From Zingiber officinale (Eukaryota; Streptophyta; Magnoliopsida; Zingiberales; Zingiberaceae): a stretch of DNA of 64,000 bases. Location of the stretch: assembly GCF_018446385.1 (NCBI RefSeq), contig NC_055996.1:15673317-15737316 (forward strand), in the 5' to 3' direction. The notes beneath the pieces are model-generated. The model had not been told where the DNA came from and ran no database searches. It saw only the letters and a list, made by a program, of their open reading frames with translations. This document shows, piece by piece, positions 21,800 through 33,700 of this stretch; the stretch's first letter is position 1, and the number at the start of each line of letters is the position of its first letter. Both the position numbers and the translations under genes were made by a program.

Positions 21800-23250
21800 T
21801 GATATGGGGTATTACGAGTGGACTCAGGTATGACGTGGTAGTCATAGTCAAGGTGAGGTGACGGTCAAAGTCAAGGGAAGGTGACAACTAGCGGGCTACT
21901 CTCAACAGAACTATTGATCCTCGCCCAGCGCTAAGACCTTTGGTATGAGGACAACCAGTCAAAGAACCAGTCGAAGTCGAGGGACCTAGTGCCTCACTCC
22001 TGAGCGAAGATACATATATAGTCAGTCATCCATGAGCCGAGCGGGTTTACGAGATGACTGGTCTACCACAACATGTGATTGGTCGGCCCTAAAGTCGGTC
22101 AAACTTAAAGGGCTCAATGCCAAGACATAAGAATTAAATCTGAATGGCCCTAGAGCCAAACGGACGTACGAGACAGCTCTCCACCGCTGCAGTATAACTC
22201 TTACTATATAGCCGGTCGAACCTATGGGTCTTCATTCACCCATAATGTGTCAGTCCTCTTTCATATAACTGGTCGGTCATAATGTCTGTCAGGTTTACAC
22301 AGCTCAACATTCTCGTCTCCTATATGTACGCAAGATAGATGCCAAGCAATTCTCATTACAAATCCGACCGAATAAATGTACCGATTGGATCTTTCGGGAA
22401 TTAGTTCCCCATCAGAGACAAGTATCCTAGCATACGACAGGTCAGTCATATAGTCGACCGAGCCTATGGGACTTGGCTCCCTGTTACTTCAATATCAGAT
22501 CCCCAACGTCACATAGTATATAGCTGAGCGGCCCAGTGGCCGAACAGTCTTATGGGACTCAGTACCCCACTTACATATGATCTACAAGTATAATATACAT
22601 CCGGTCGACTAAAGGCGTGGTCGAGATATATTCAGGGGATAACATTATTAGACAATCACAACCATCTGTTAGAGAGTAATAATCATTTGTTAGAGAATAT
22701 TCTTCAGTTATAGCATATGCATTCAATGGAACCTTCTTACGAAGGTGACTATACAACTTCTATCATTATTGCGGAGGTTACACGATATTGTTCATATACA
22801 TGTAATAGAAGATTCCTCGAAGGATAGCTGTACAAATTCTAGACTGTACACCTTCCATTATCCGACATCTTCTAACATCAAATATTCTTTGCCACTTCAT
22901 TATTATGGAGTTATGGGAGGTGATATAAGGGGGACGGGGTTCTCTCCGTTAGGAGGTACGTTTTTACAAACTACTGTACAACATTACACTTTACTACGCT
23001 CACTCAATTTTACTGTAATTCTTCTCCACTTTTCGCTCAGTCATCTATTGACTTGAGCATCGGAGGGCTGACGCCAGGGACCCCTTCCCTAGTTTTTGCT
23101 CTAACATTTTGTTGGCTCTTTCAAGTGTGCGCAGAAAGGAGCCGAAAATAGCATCAGGTGTCATCGTCACTCCCTAGCAAAGTCTTCTCTAAGTTAACAG
23201 CAGTGCCACCTTTCCCAACGCGCTATCTTCGCAGCTTTCAGACAGGATCA
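21800..23250 (+). repeat. Tat-like LTR, copy A
   Basis: Begins tgatatggggtattacgag and ends ctttcagacaggatca. Compared with copies B and C it lacks about 80 bases near 22074, between accaca and acatgtgattgg. Confidence 0.82.
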
Positions 23251-23270
23251 AATTTGGAGTCGTCTATAAG
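23251..23270 (+). other. Primer-binding-site-like sequence
   Basis: aatttggagtcgtctataag follows LTR A, and aatttgacgtcgtctataag follows LTR B at 25158-25177. Both resemble the ttggcg..cgtctgtgggaac type of Tat elements. Confidence 0.5.
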
Positions 23271-23299
23271 AACTTTTACCTGAATTTGAAACGTAAGGA

Positions 23300-23757
23300 T
23301 GGAAGAAGTTGGACGATTCACCACCGTCACCTTGTCTCAAGAGGATTTTGAGTTGCTGGTAGTAGCTCGAGCGCAAAAGTTAATGCAATAGCACAAGCAA
23401 CCATCATCGGTACTCTATTGCACGACCCTGTTGCGTCAACTACAGGCCCTCACGCTGAGCGAGGAGCCCAAGTGGAGGGGCCGGTGGGGCCCCAACCAAT
23501 AGCTCCATTGGCTAGCTTCATGCAGTCACCCGTTCAACCGGCCAACCTACCGATGTGCCACCCTCGCCAATTGTATATCATCGGGCACTTTTTCGCACAC
23601 CGCTCGAGGGTATAAGCCGAGAGGAAAAGCCCCAATAGCCAACGGCTCTCCCGAGCATATTAGCATGTCGTTCTCCCATGAGATATTAGAAGACAAATGA
23701 GTCACTTCCAACCCCTGACGATAGAGAAATACGGAGGGGCAACTGACCCGGAAGACC
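23300..23757 (+). pseudogene. Truncated gag leader of duplication copy one
   Basis: Matches the start of the second gag (25200-25715), beginning ATGGAAGAAG near 23299. Frameshifted and stopped. It ends abruptly at agaccctcaacag, where it runs into the second LTR copy. Confidence 0.75.
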
Positions 23758-25158
23758 CTCAACAGAACTATTGATCCTCGCCCAGCGCTAAGGCCTTCGG
23801 TATGAGGACGACCGACCAAAGAACCGGTCGAAGTCGAGGGACCTAGTGCCTCCCTCCTGAGTGAAGATACATATATAGTCGGTCATCCATGAGCCGAGCA
23901 GGTTTACGAGATGACTGGTCTAACACAAGGCTAGTTGGTATTATCTCTGATCAGATTCAGAGGACTTAATTTCCCATTCTCAAAGTATGAGCCTCTCAAC
24001 ATGTGATTGGTCGGCCCTAAAGTCGGTCAAACTTAAAGGGCTCAATGCCAAGACATACGAATTAAATCTGAATGGCCCTAGAGCCAAACGGACGTACGAG
24101 ACAGCTCTCCACCACTGCAGTATAACTCTTACTATATAGTCGGTCGAACCTATGGGTCTTCATTCACCCATAATGTGCCAGTCCTCTTTCAAATAATTGG
24201 TCGGTCATAATGCCTGTCAAGTTTACACAGCTCAACGTTCTCGTCTCCTATATGTACGCAAGAAAGATGCCAAACAATTCTCATTATCCGACTGGATAAA
24301 TGTACCGATCGGATCTTTCGGGATTTAGTTCCCCATCAGAGACAAGTATCCTAGCATACGCAGGTCGGTCATATAGCCGACCGAGCCTATGGGACTTGGC
24401 TCCCTATTACTTCAATATCAGATCCCCAACGTCACATAGTATATAGTTGCGTGGCCTAGTGGCCGAACGGTCTTATGGGACTCAGTACCCCACTTACATA
24501 TGATCTGCAAGTATAATATACATCCGGTCGGCTAAAGGCGTGGCCGAGATATATTCAGGGGATAACATTGTTAGACAATCACAATCGTATATTAAAGAGT
24601 AATAACCATTTGTCAGAGAATATTCTTCGATTATAGCATATGCATTCAATGGAACCTTCTTACGAAGGTGACTATACAACTTCTATCATTATTGCAGAGG
24701 TTACACGATATTATTCATATATGTGTAACAAAAGATTCCTCGGAGGATAACTGTACAAATTCAAGACTGTACACCTTCCATATCCGACATCTTCTGACAC
24801 CAAATATTCTTTGTCAGTTCATTATTATGGGGTTATGGGAGGTGATATAAGGGGGGAGGGGTTCTCTCCGTTAGGAGGTATGTTTTTACCAACTACGGTA
24901 CAACATTACACTTTACTACGCTCACTCAATTTTACTGTAATTCTTCTCCACTTTTCGCTCGGTCACCTTCCATATCCTACGCCAGAAACCCCTTCCCTAG
25001 TTTTTGCCCTAACATTATGTTGGCTCTTTCAAGTGTGTGCGCGGAAAGGAGCTGAAAAGAGCATCAAGTGTCATCGTCTCTCCCTAGCAATCTTCTCTAA
25101 GTCAACAGCAGTGCCACCTTTCCCAACGCGCTATCTTCGCAGCTTTCAGACAGGATCA
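23757..25158 (+). repeat. Tat-like LTR, copy B (5'-truncated)
   Basis: Starts at ctcaacagaactattgatcc, which corresponds to about 21902 in copy A, so the first 100 bases of the LTR are missing. Otherwise collinear with copy A, including the 3' end acaggatca. Confidence 0.82.
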
Positions 25159-25199
25159 AATTTGACGTCGTCTATAAGAACTTTTATTGAAATGTAGGG

Positions 25200-26224
25200 A
25201 TGGAAGAAGCTGGAGGATTCACCACCATCACCTTGTCTCAAGAGGATTTTGAGTTGCTGGTAGTAGCCCGAGCACAAAAGTTAACGCAATAGCACAAGCA
25301 GCCGTCGTCGGTACTCTACCGCACGACCCTGCTGCGTCAAATACAGGCGCGTCTGAGCGAGAAGCCCAAGTGGAGGGGCCGGTGGGGCCCCAACCAATAG
25401 CTCCATCGGCTGGCTTCATGCATTCACCTGTTCAACCGGCCAACCTACCGATTGTGCCACCCTCGCCAATTGTATATTATCAGGCACTTTTTCGCACATT
25501 GCTCGAGGGTATAGGCCGAGAGGAAAGGCCCTAAGTATCGTCTTTGGCAGATGTGCCCGCGCGAGATTTACGCAAGAGAAAAGCCTCAATAGTCAGCGGC
25601 TCTCCCGAGTGTATTAGAATGTCGTTCTCCCATGAGATATTGGAAGACAAACTGCTGAGTCACTTCCGACCCCTGACGATAGAGGAATACGGAGGGGCAA
25701 CTAACCCAGAAGACCACCTCCTTAAGTTCGAGAACACCTCCATCCTCTATCGGTACACGGATAGCGTGAAGTGCCGAGTGTTCCTCACTACACTCTCCGG
25801 CTCGACAAAGAGGTGGCTTAACTAGCTGTCGGCCAAGTCCATTTGGTGCTTTAAAAAATTCCGCAAGGCTTTCCTTCATCATTTCGTCAGCAGTCTCAAG
25901 TATCACAAAACCACCCTAAGCCTTTTTTCGCTTAAACAGGGACCCAAGAAGATGCTCAGGGCCTATATTAAAAAATTCAACCAAGTGGTCATAGATGTCC
26001 TCTCGGGCACCTCGAAGATTCTTGTGAGTGTCTTCTCTCAAGGACTCACGGATAGTGAGCTTTTTCGCTCACTAATCAAGAAACCCTCAAGGGATTTTGA
26101 TCATTTACTTGGTCGAACGACTAAGTATATTAATGTATAAGAAGCCTAATATGCTTGGAAGAAGGAGGTCACCACACCCACGTCAGCAATCGCTCCTAAG
26201 CGCCGAGCTCCTCCTCCCCCTCTT
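25200..26224 (+). pseudogene. Ty3/Gypsy gag pseudogene
   Basis: ATG at 25200 (MEEAGGFTTITLSQEDFELL), then frameshifts. From 25544 the frame reads through SFSHEILEDKL, YGGATNPEDHLLKFEN and LSGSTKRWL to a stop at 25823. It continues in the same frame with FRKAFLHHFVSS, SLFSLKQGPKKMLRAYIKKF, VFSQGLTD and LIKKPSRDFDHLL, the retrotransposon gag (PF03732-type) pattern, to a stop near 26140. At least one stop and one frameshift make it inactive. Confidence 0.85.
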
Positions 26225-26639
26225 CCTCATAAAGGACCCTAAGTAGGACCACAACAGCTGCATCATCATAAGCTGCGACCTCACGCTGTGCAGCACGTAA
26301 GGGCCAAGCATATGCAATTTCCCGAGTCCCCCAAGATGGGCTCACAAATTTTGCACTTACCATCGGTCGGGCACGCATAACACTCAGGATTGTTATCATT
26401 ACAATCTGGAAAAGTGTTTGGCAACCAACTAAGGGTTCCACCATCGTTCGTTGTATCCTAACATTCAGTGCTATCGACGGTCGAACGACCCACCTCGAAG
26501 AAATTACCAGGGCGTCGAGAGGCGCCAAAGAACACCCTAGCAACAAGAAAATCGAGCCCACACTCCTGCCTAGGTGCAGCAGGAACATTCTCCGATATGG
26601 CAATAGGAAAACCACAATAATGCCGCTCGGGGAGATATT

Positions 26640-27160
26640 TTGATGATCGTTGGAGGCTCGACCGATGGAGACTCCAATCGAGCAAGAAAGTCGCATGTCC
26701 GTCGACTGGAGATCCACGCAGTTGGCGACAATCACGAGCAAGCACAAAGGCCCGAGATTAGTTTGGGGCTCAAGAATTTAGAGGAAGTAGAAGTGCCCTA
26801 TGATGACGCTTTAATAATTAAGGTTGTTATAGCCGATTATAATATCCACCGTACCTTTGTTGACACAACTAGCTCGATCAATATCATCTTCAAGCAAGCA
26901 TTCGAGCAGCTGCAGATTGACAAGAGCGAGCTTCAGCCCATGATGACTCCGTTGTATGGATTCATGAGCAACAAGATCCAACAGCTCGGCAAAATCAAGC
27001 TGGCCATATCTTTAGGAGAGAAGCCCCTAATAAGGACGCGCAGGTCGAGCTTTATAGTGGTGGGCGCGCCCTCGACATGCAACGTCATGTTAGGCTGATC
27101 GACACTAAATGAATTCTAGATCATCTGCAGCCCTATAGGACTTAAGAGTGCACTTGTAAC
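26640..27160 (+). pseudogene. Ty3/Gypsy protease remnant and RT start
   Basis: A frame from about 26640 to 27098 contains the retroviral-type aspartic protease signature in altered form (FVDTTSSINIIF, expected D-T/S-G-S), flanked by DDALIIKVVIADYNIHR and SFIVVGAPSTCNVMLG. After a stop, STLNEF (about 27103-27120), the linker to reverse transcriptase, is still visible. The catalytic DTG/DSG-type Gly is replaced (D-T-T-S). No reverse transcriptase follows; the sequence passes into the tandem array. Confidence 0.8.
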
Positions 27161-27239
27161 GCATTAATGTAGCATGTTGAATAATTGCACCTAATGAAAA
27201 TGCAGGCGATTTTATCACGAAAGCCCTATATTCCATACC

Positions 27240-28835
27240 CGAGAGACCCTGGTCGGATTATAAGTGAGTGTTGCTCTCGCGCTTATATATTCCAGCCTCC
27301 CGAGCTTCCAACTAGGTTATAGGCGAGTATTGTACTGCTGCTGATATATTCCAGACTCCCAAGCATCCGACTAGATTATAAGCGAGTATTACTCCGATGC
27401 CTATATTCCAGACTCCTGAGCTTCTGATCGGATTATAAGCGAGTGTTGCTCTTGCGCTTATATATTCCAGACTCCCAAGCCTTCGGTTGAGTTATAAACG
27501 AGTGTTGCTCTCGCACCTATATTCCAGACTCTCGAGTCATTCAACCGGATTATAAGCGAGCTGCGAGCATGCTCTCATGCCATGTCCCAGACTCTCGAAT
27601 CGTCCGGTAGGTTATAAGCGAGCTTACTCTCCGCCTATATTACAGACTCCCGAGCCATCCGACCGGGTTATAGTGAGCGAAGCTCTCGTGCCTATATTCC
27701 AGAGTCCCAAACCTCCGACCAAGTTATAAGTGAGTGTTGCTCTGACGCCTACATTCCAGACTCTCGAGCCTCAGGCGGAGTTATAAGCGAGCGTTGCTCT
27801 CGCGCCTATATTTCAGACTCCCGAGCTTTCGGCCGGGTTATAAGCGAGCGTTGCTCTCGTGCCCATATTCTAGACTCCCGAGCCATTCGGTCGGGTTATA
27901 AGCGAGTGTTACTCTCATGCCTATATAGTCCAGACTCCTGAGCCTCCAGCCGAATTATAAGTGAGCATGTTCTTGCTGCAATGTCTCAGACTCCCAAGCC
28001 TCCGAAAGGATTATAAGAGAGTGTTGCTCTCACACCTATATTCTAAATTCCCGAGCCTCCGACTAGGTTATAAGCGAGAGTTACTCTCGCGCCTATATTC
28101 CAAACTCCCGAGCCTCCAGCTGGGTTGTAAGTGAGCGTTACTCTTGCACCTATATTCCAAACTCTTGATCTTCCGGCCGGATTATAAGCGAACATTGCTC
28201 TTGCGCCTATATTCCAGACTCCCAAGCCTCCCGCCGGGTTATAAGCGAGCGTTGCTCTTGTGCCTATATTTCAAACTCCTGAGCCTCCGACTAGGTTATA
28301 AGCGAGTGTTGCTCTTGCACCTATATTCCACACTCTCGAGCCTCTGGTCGGGTGATAAGCGAGCGTTGCTCACACGCCTATATTCCAGACTCCCGAACCT
28401 CCGGCCGAGTTATAAGTGAGCGTTGCTCTTGCGCCTATATATTCCAAACTCCCAAGCCTCTGGCCGAGTTATAAGCGAGAGTTACTCTCGCACATATATA
28501 TTCCAGACTCCTAAACCTCTGACCAAGTTATAAGCGAGCGTTGCTCTAGCGCCTATATATTTCAGACACCTGAGGCGTTTGGCCGAGTTATAAGTGAGCA
28601 TGCTCTCGCGTCAAGTCCCCTCCGGCCAGGTTATAAGCGAGCGTTGCTCTCGCGCCTATATTTCAGACTCCCGAGCCTCCAGCCCGGTTATAAGCGAGTG
28701 TTGCTCTCGCACCTTTATTTCAGACTCCCGAGCCTCCGATCAGGTTATACGCGAGCGCAACTCTTGTGCCCATATCTTCAAGACTCCCGAGCCATTCAAC
28801 CGGATTATAAGCGGACATGCTCTCACGATGAAACC
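27240..28835. repeat. Tandem array, about 57-bp unit, about 27 copies
   Basis: Units read approximately ccgggttataagcgagcgtt, then gctctcgcgcctatattcca and gactcccgagcctccg. Copies vary by substitutions and small indels. Because the period is near a multiple of three, open frames with repeats such as VWNIGARVTLAYN appear on both strands; these are not genes. The array lies where the element's RT-integrase region should be, or in the post-pol spacer. Confidence 0.93.
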
Positions 28836-29085
28836 TTATTCATAGTCCACTCAGATAAATTTCTCGCCCGGCTTTATTATGCCGCTCAAATGACGAGTTA
28901 TCTCGCTTTGCATAATTTTGTCGGCCAATCATATCATTGGCGTGTTTGTTTGCACGTCTATATATAGCAGATTTTTAGGCCGTTTGGTCTAATAATTATG
29001 TCCGACCTCATTATGATTGTGATCACTTACGTGCCTAACCTTCGGATCTCCGGATCTCATTATGATTGTGATCACTTAGGGTTTC
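28836..29085. other. Spacer after tandem array
   Basis: Mixed sequence containing a 23-bp direct repeat (29007-29029 and 29056-29078, ctcattatgattgtgatcac...) separated by 26 bases. It may mark the junction between the Tat-like and Athila-like elements. Confidence 0.6.
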
Positions 29086-30295
29086 TAATCATGCAGCTTT
29101 GAAGTTCCGCTTGAAGAAGCTGGATGTCAAACCTAGATTGATTAGATGGATCCTTTTGCTCCAAGAGTTTGATTTGGAGATACGTGATAAGAGCGGGAAG
29201 GAGAACTTGGTTGGAGATCACTTGAGCAGGATCGAGGGAGATTCGGATCATATGGCTATTGATGATGATTTTAGGGATGAGTAGCTTTTTTAGATGCACG
29301 GTGAGTCACCTTGGTATGCAGATCTAGTTAACTTTTTAGTAGCTCATGTTTTTCCTGCACAATTTTTAAAAACTCAAAAGAACAAATTAAAAGTGATGCA
29401 AAATATTATGTGTGGGATGATCCTTATTTGTGACAATTTTGTAGTGATCAGATCATTAGGAGATGTATACCTAATTTTGAGTTTCAGTCTGTGCTTACAT
29501 TTTATCATTCATCTGAGTGTGGAGGGCATTTTGGGCCCCAGAGGACTGCGAGGAAAGTGCTAGAGTGTGGTTTATATTGGCCTACCCTTTTTCGTAATGC
29601 CTATGTTTTTTATATATCATGTGATAGGTGTCGACGAACTAGGAACATAGGACTTGGAATGAAATGCTTCAACATTACATGTTATTTTGTGAGATTTTTG
29701 ATGTGTGGGGTATTGACTTCATGGGTCCATTTCCTGTCTCCTTTAGATTTTCATATATTTTATTGGCAGTTGATTATGTTTCCAAATGAGTGGAGGTCAA
29801 TCCCACTCGGACTGATGATTCTTCAGTTGTTGTTAGCTTTGTCAGGTCACACATTTTCTGCATGTTTGGAGTCTTCAGGGCAATCATTAGTGATCAAGGG
29901 TCACATTTTTGTAATCGACACATGAAGGCTATGCTGAGCAAGTACGGGGTTTCACATAGAGTTTCTACTCCTTATCATCCCCGGACAAATGGACAGGCTG
30001 AAGTGTCCAATAGAGAAGTAAAGTCAATTCTTGAAAAGACTGTGAGACCTGACAAGAAGGATTGGAGCAAGAGGTTAGATGATGCATTATGGGCATATAG
30101 AACTACTTTCAAGACCCCTATAGGGTGTATCAATATAGAATTGTGTATGGAAAAACTTGTCATCTTCCAGTGGAGATTGAATATAAGGCTTTTTCGGCAA
30201 TCAAAGCTTGTAATTTTGATGCTAGTACAACTAAATAAGAAAGGAAATTACAACTTCAAGAGCTTGAAGAAATAAGGCTAGAGGCATATGAGAAC

Positions 30296-30312
30296 TCACG
30301 GATCTACAAAGA
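30296..30312. repeat. SINE target-site duplication, left
   Basis: 17 bases, tcacggatctacaaaga, repeated exactly at 30481-30497. Confidence 0.93.
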
Positions 30313-30480
30313 GAAAAAAAGGACAGCCCGGTGCACGAAGCTCTCGTCATGCGGGGTCCCGAGGAAGAATCCATTGTACGCAGCCTTACCCTACTTTTTG
30401 CATGAGCCTGTTTCCAGGATTCGAACCCGTGACCTTTTGGTCACATGGCAACAACTTTAGCGTTGCGCCAAGGCTCCCCT
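30313..30480 (-). mobile_element. Au-like SINE inserted in integrase
   Basis: Minus-strand tRNA-derived SINE. It has an internal Pol III promoter with a B box (ggttcgaatcc, complement of about 30418-30428) and an A-box-like tggcgcaacgc upstream. The rest reads ...gtaaggctgcgtacaatgg ... gaccccgcatgacgagagct ... gggctgtccttttttt. The short T tail and body strongly resemble the widespread plant Au family, as I remember it. It is flanked by perfect 17-bp duplications of the gypsy integrase. Confidence 0.9.
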
Positions 30481-30497
30481 TCACGGATCTACAAAGA
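30481..30497. repeat. SINE target-site duplication, right
   Basis: Exact copy of 30296-30312. Confidence 0.93.
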
Positions 30498-30747
30498 AAA
30501 GACTAAAAATTTTCATGACAAGCACATTGTGGGTAAAGAATTTCATATCGGTGATAAAGTGCTTTTATATAGGTCACGGCTTAAATTGATGAAAGGTATG
30601 TTGAGATCTCGTTGGGAAGGGTCCTATATTGTGACTAATGTTTTTTCTTATGGAGATATTGAGATTAGGGAGGAGTCACCAGCCGAAGTCTCAAAGTTAA
30701 TGGATATTGACTCAAAGTATTTCATGAAAGTGGTAATGGAGTCGTGA

Positions 30748-33700
30748 TGGAAAGAATGAGCAACATTGGTGCTATCTACCCAAGTTAAAGGGGAGTTTGT
30801 TCCAACTTAATTCTTCTTTTACATTTACATATATTCATGTTTACTTGTTTCAATAAATTCTTTGTTTGCAAATGGTGATTTTGATTTTAAAGAATAAATT
30901 CTTTAATGTAGGTAGATCTAATTTTGAACATGGTTTTGATTTTCGGAATAAGAAAATGGTACCCCTCAGCATTTTCCTATAATATGTTAGAAATGGAGGA
31001 TGTTAACTATTTTTTAGTGTTAAGTTTTAGGCTTAATGTCATAATTGGACTCTTTATTTTCTCGAGGTTACTACTTAATGATGGACACTAGATTGATAAA
31101 TTGAGATGATACTTTTTATACCTAGTGAGTTTTGAGCCTTCATTTGTGTGATGCACTTATGTAATTGCAACTCTAGAACTTGCTTTGATTCTTTCAAAAC
31201 TATTATTCACTGGATTGAATTATATTTATGAAGGTTAATTTTTTATATCTTTCCTACACTAAGTCTTGCCATTATTCTTGTTTACCATTATATCTTTTGT
31301 TGTCTTTTTATTGTTGAATTTTTGGATATGGATACATTGGATGTTATGTGATGGATTCTTTGGCCGGGACGGACAAAAGTTTAAGTGTGTGTCGTGGGGG
31401 AGAGAGTGTTGTGTTGTGATCTTGAGTAATGGAATGTTGTAGAAAAAATGGAGTACAATGGAGGTGGAAAGGTAGGAATTCTTTGTATCAAGTAGGACCA
31501 AGTTGTTCGGATTAGCACTGGTATCATTGAAAAATTCTAGTGAGGTCCTTAGTTTTCAGTAACAAATGTGGTGCATTGTTGGTTAGGTTTTATCAGTTGG
31601 ATGAACATTTTGAAACACAAAGAATCATGAGTGCAGTAAGCAGAAATGATTTGTGCAGTTAAAAAAAAAAAAAAAAAGCAGTGAAAAAAAAAAAAGAATT
31701 GTTGTTTAGTTTTCAGTAAGTAACAGTGAAGTGTGATTTCTGAAATGTTATATGCTGCTGTAAGCAAAATCTGCAAAACAGCATGCAGGTTTTGGGATTT
31801 GTGAAGCTGTACTTAATTGCATGCTCAATTTAAGTGTTGCTCTGAACATGATCAGGGATTGATGAAGCCGAGTTCTTATTATTGAGTGATTAGTGGAATC
31901 ATTTTTTTTAGTTGCATTTGTAATTACAGAGATAAATATTGGGAATTTTGTGCTGGAGATTGCAGAACCAGTTAATGAACTGCAGTAATTGCAGAATTGG
32001 AAATTTTGACTGAATGTGGAGTCTGAATGCTATATATAGGAGCTGAGATATGAGTGGATTTTCGGCATTATCATTAGTGAGTGTTGTTGCCTTGATTTCC
32101 GTGGATTTACATATTGGATGGACAAGTTTTTAAGTGCTGATTCTGCTGAAATACAAAATTGGGAATTAAGGAACAATGAATCATTTGAAATGGACTAAGA
32201 TGTTGGGATATAGAATTCAGAATTACATGCCATGGAGTATAGCTTATAGAGTTTGAATTTGACTCATTTTAATGAATGAGCTTACACAGTAGCTGTTTCC
32301 TGGAGAGCTGAAATCAGTAATGCAGTAAGGTAACAGAATGAACAGAATCCATATTCAAGGTGGTAATAATTGTGTATCAACTTGACAGTGTTAGCTCCTA
32401 AATTCAGTAAGAAACTAATTGAAGATCTTATATTGCTGAAAACAAATGTGATTGCATACTTCTGTATTTTCTGAAATGCTGAGTGGCACAAACAATCTGT
32501 TTCTGAAGTTGCTGAATTGAAACTGTGAAGTGCAATTTAAGTTCTGCAGTAGATAAATTGATGAGGAAGTAGACTAGATTTAGGATTGTAGTTCTATTCG
32601 TGAAGTGTGTAAAAAAATTAAATATTGGAGAAATAGAAGTGGGAGAATAAGTATTAGAGAACAAGTAAAGAAGCAGAATTCTTAGGCTATTGAAATGCAG
32701 GAATATCACAAGCCGAGGGTGTTAATCATTGTAGGTGTTTGAGATTTGATGCGATAGGTTTTGTCATGCAGTGTATTGAAAGATTATCTTTTTACTGACA
32801 AGAGGGAAAAGGAACTTAATCTGAAGAATAGATACAAAAATTCAGAAGTGACTAGTGAGTGAAACAGAATGTAGTAATTGGGAAACCTGAAACTGAACTG
32901 CATTGAGATTTCTAAAGTTTTTTTGTTTTAGCTGAGTTTCTAAATTGGAATCGATTGTGCTCAAGTTTGAAATTAGGAAATGGATGAGACAGATCAATGA
33001 AGAATAGGAATGATGAAGTTTGAATTTGGAAGACAGATTTGCAGAAACTGCAGTGTTCAGAATCTGAATATGAAACTATGTTGCAAGTTTCAGGAATGCT
33101 GTGCCAAGAATTTGAAAGGCTGAGAACTGAAGGGAAGTGAAGAAGATATACTTCAATTGAGAGTGAATGAAATATTTTCCTATGATCAAATCTAAGGTAA
33201 GCTCAGCCAGTTAGATCATGAAATAGAAAAAAAAAAACAGCATAACTAATATTGAGTTTCTGAAATAAACTTACTGCATAAATTGAATATGAGTTGGTCT
33301 ATCATTGGAGATGCATTTGGAGTAAGGTAGAAGAAAAGTAGGGAAGAGTGGCCGGAAATCATTAGATAGCATTCTTTGTATCCATGTCTTCCACTAGAAC
33401 TAAAGCTAATTCTTTCTTATTCTTTCTTTAAGCTAATTCTGTTTTTCTTATTCTTTGAGCTAAAACTTCTAATTGTATCTAATTCAAGTCTTCTTTTTTC
33501 TTCATGATTTACCTTCATAATGTGAATTTATATCCATGATCATGGTAGAGAGTAAAAGATAAGCATACATATGGTAGTGCAAGAAGCATAAGTTGCATGA
33601 GTGCCCTCCATTTTTGTGATCACATATTAAAATAGGATGAGGGCCACCAAAAATTCCATTTTTGTGAGATTAGTGTGTTATCATTCTCAATTTATTCATG

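Larger units (their letters stand above)
21800..27160 (+). mobile_element. Ty3/Gypsy element, Tat-like, 5' part with tandem LTR-gag duplication
   Basis: An LTR (21800-23250) followed by a primer-site-like aatttggagtcgtctataag and a gag start is repeated as a second LTR-gag copy from about 23757. After copy two the order is gag, a gap, protease and the first residues of the RT region. RT, RNase H and integrase of this element are absent. The related 3' LTR lies at 38457-39960. Family is judged from the protease/RT junction style and the antisense ORF region downstream. Confidence 0.8.
29090..30747 (+). pseudogene. Ty3/Gypsy pol pseudogene: RNase H end and integrase
   Basis: The end of RNase H (PRLIRWILLLQEFDLEIRD, DHLSRIEG) lies at 29105-29245. 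The integrase zinc-binding domain follows (FYHSSECGGHFG, then ISCDRCRR, about 29500-29640). The catalytic core is spread over frames: first Asp in GIDFMGPF (about 29710), second in SDQGSHF (about 29890), Glu in NGQAEVSNRE (about 29990). After the SINE, the C-terminal part (GDKVLLYRSRLK, SRWEGSYIV) runs to 30747. Frame changes and the SINE insertion inactivate it. Confidence 0.88.

Noticed and set aside
26196-26747. 183-codon minus-strand frame
   Set aside because: Antisense to the gag-protease linker of the gypsy element; no domain and no support from element structure.
27240-28835. CRISPR-like array
   Set aside because: Units are contiguous with no unique spacers, and the DNA is a plant nuclear genome.
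28043-28967. Open frames with regular amino-acid repeats (VWNIGARVTLAYN and others)
   Set aside because: Produced by the 57-bp tandem array being a multiple of three; not genes.
30400-30470. tRNA gene
   Set aside because: Pol III boxes are present but no cloverleaf or anticodon arm; the unit has SINE structure and target duplications.
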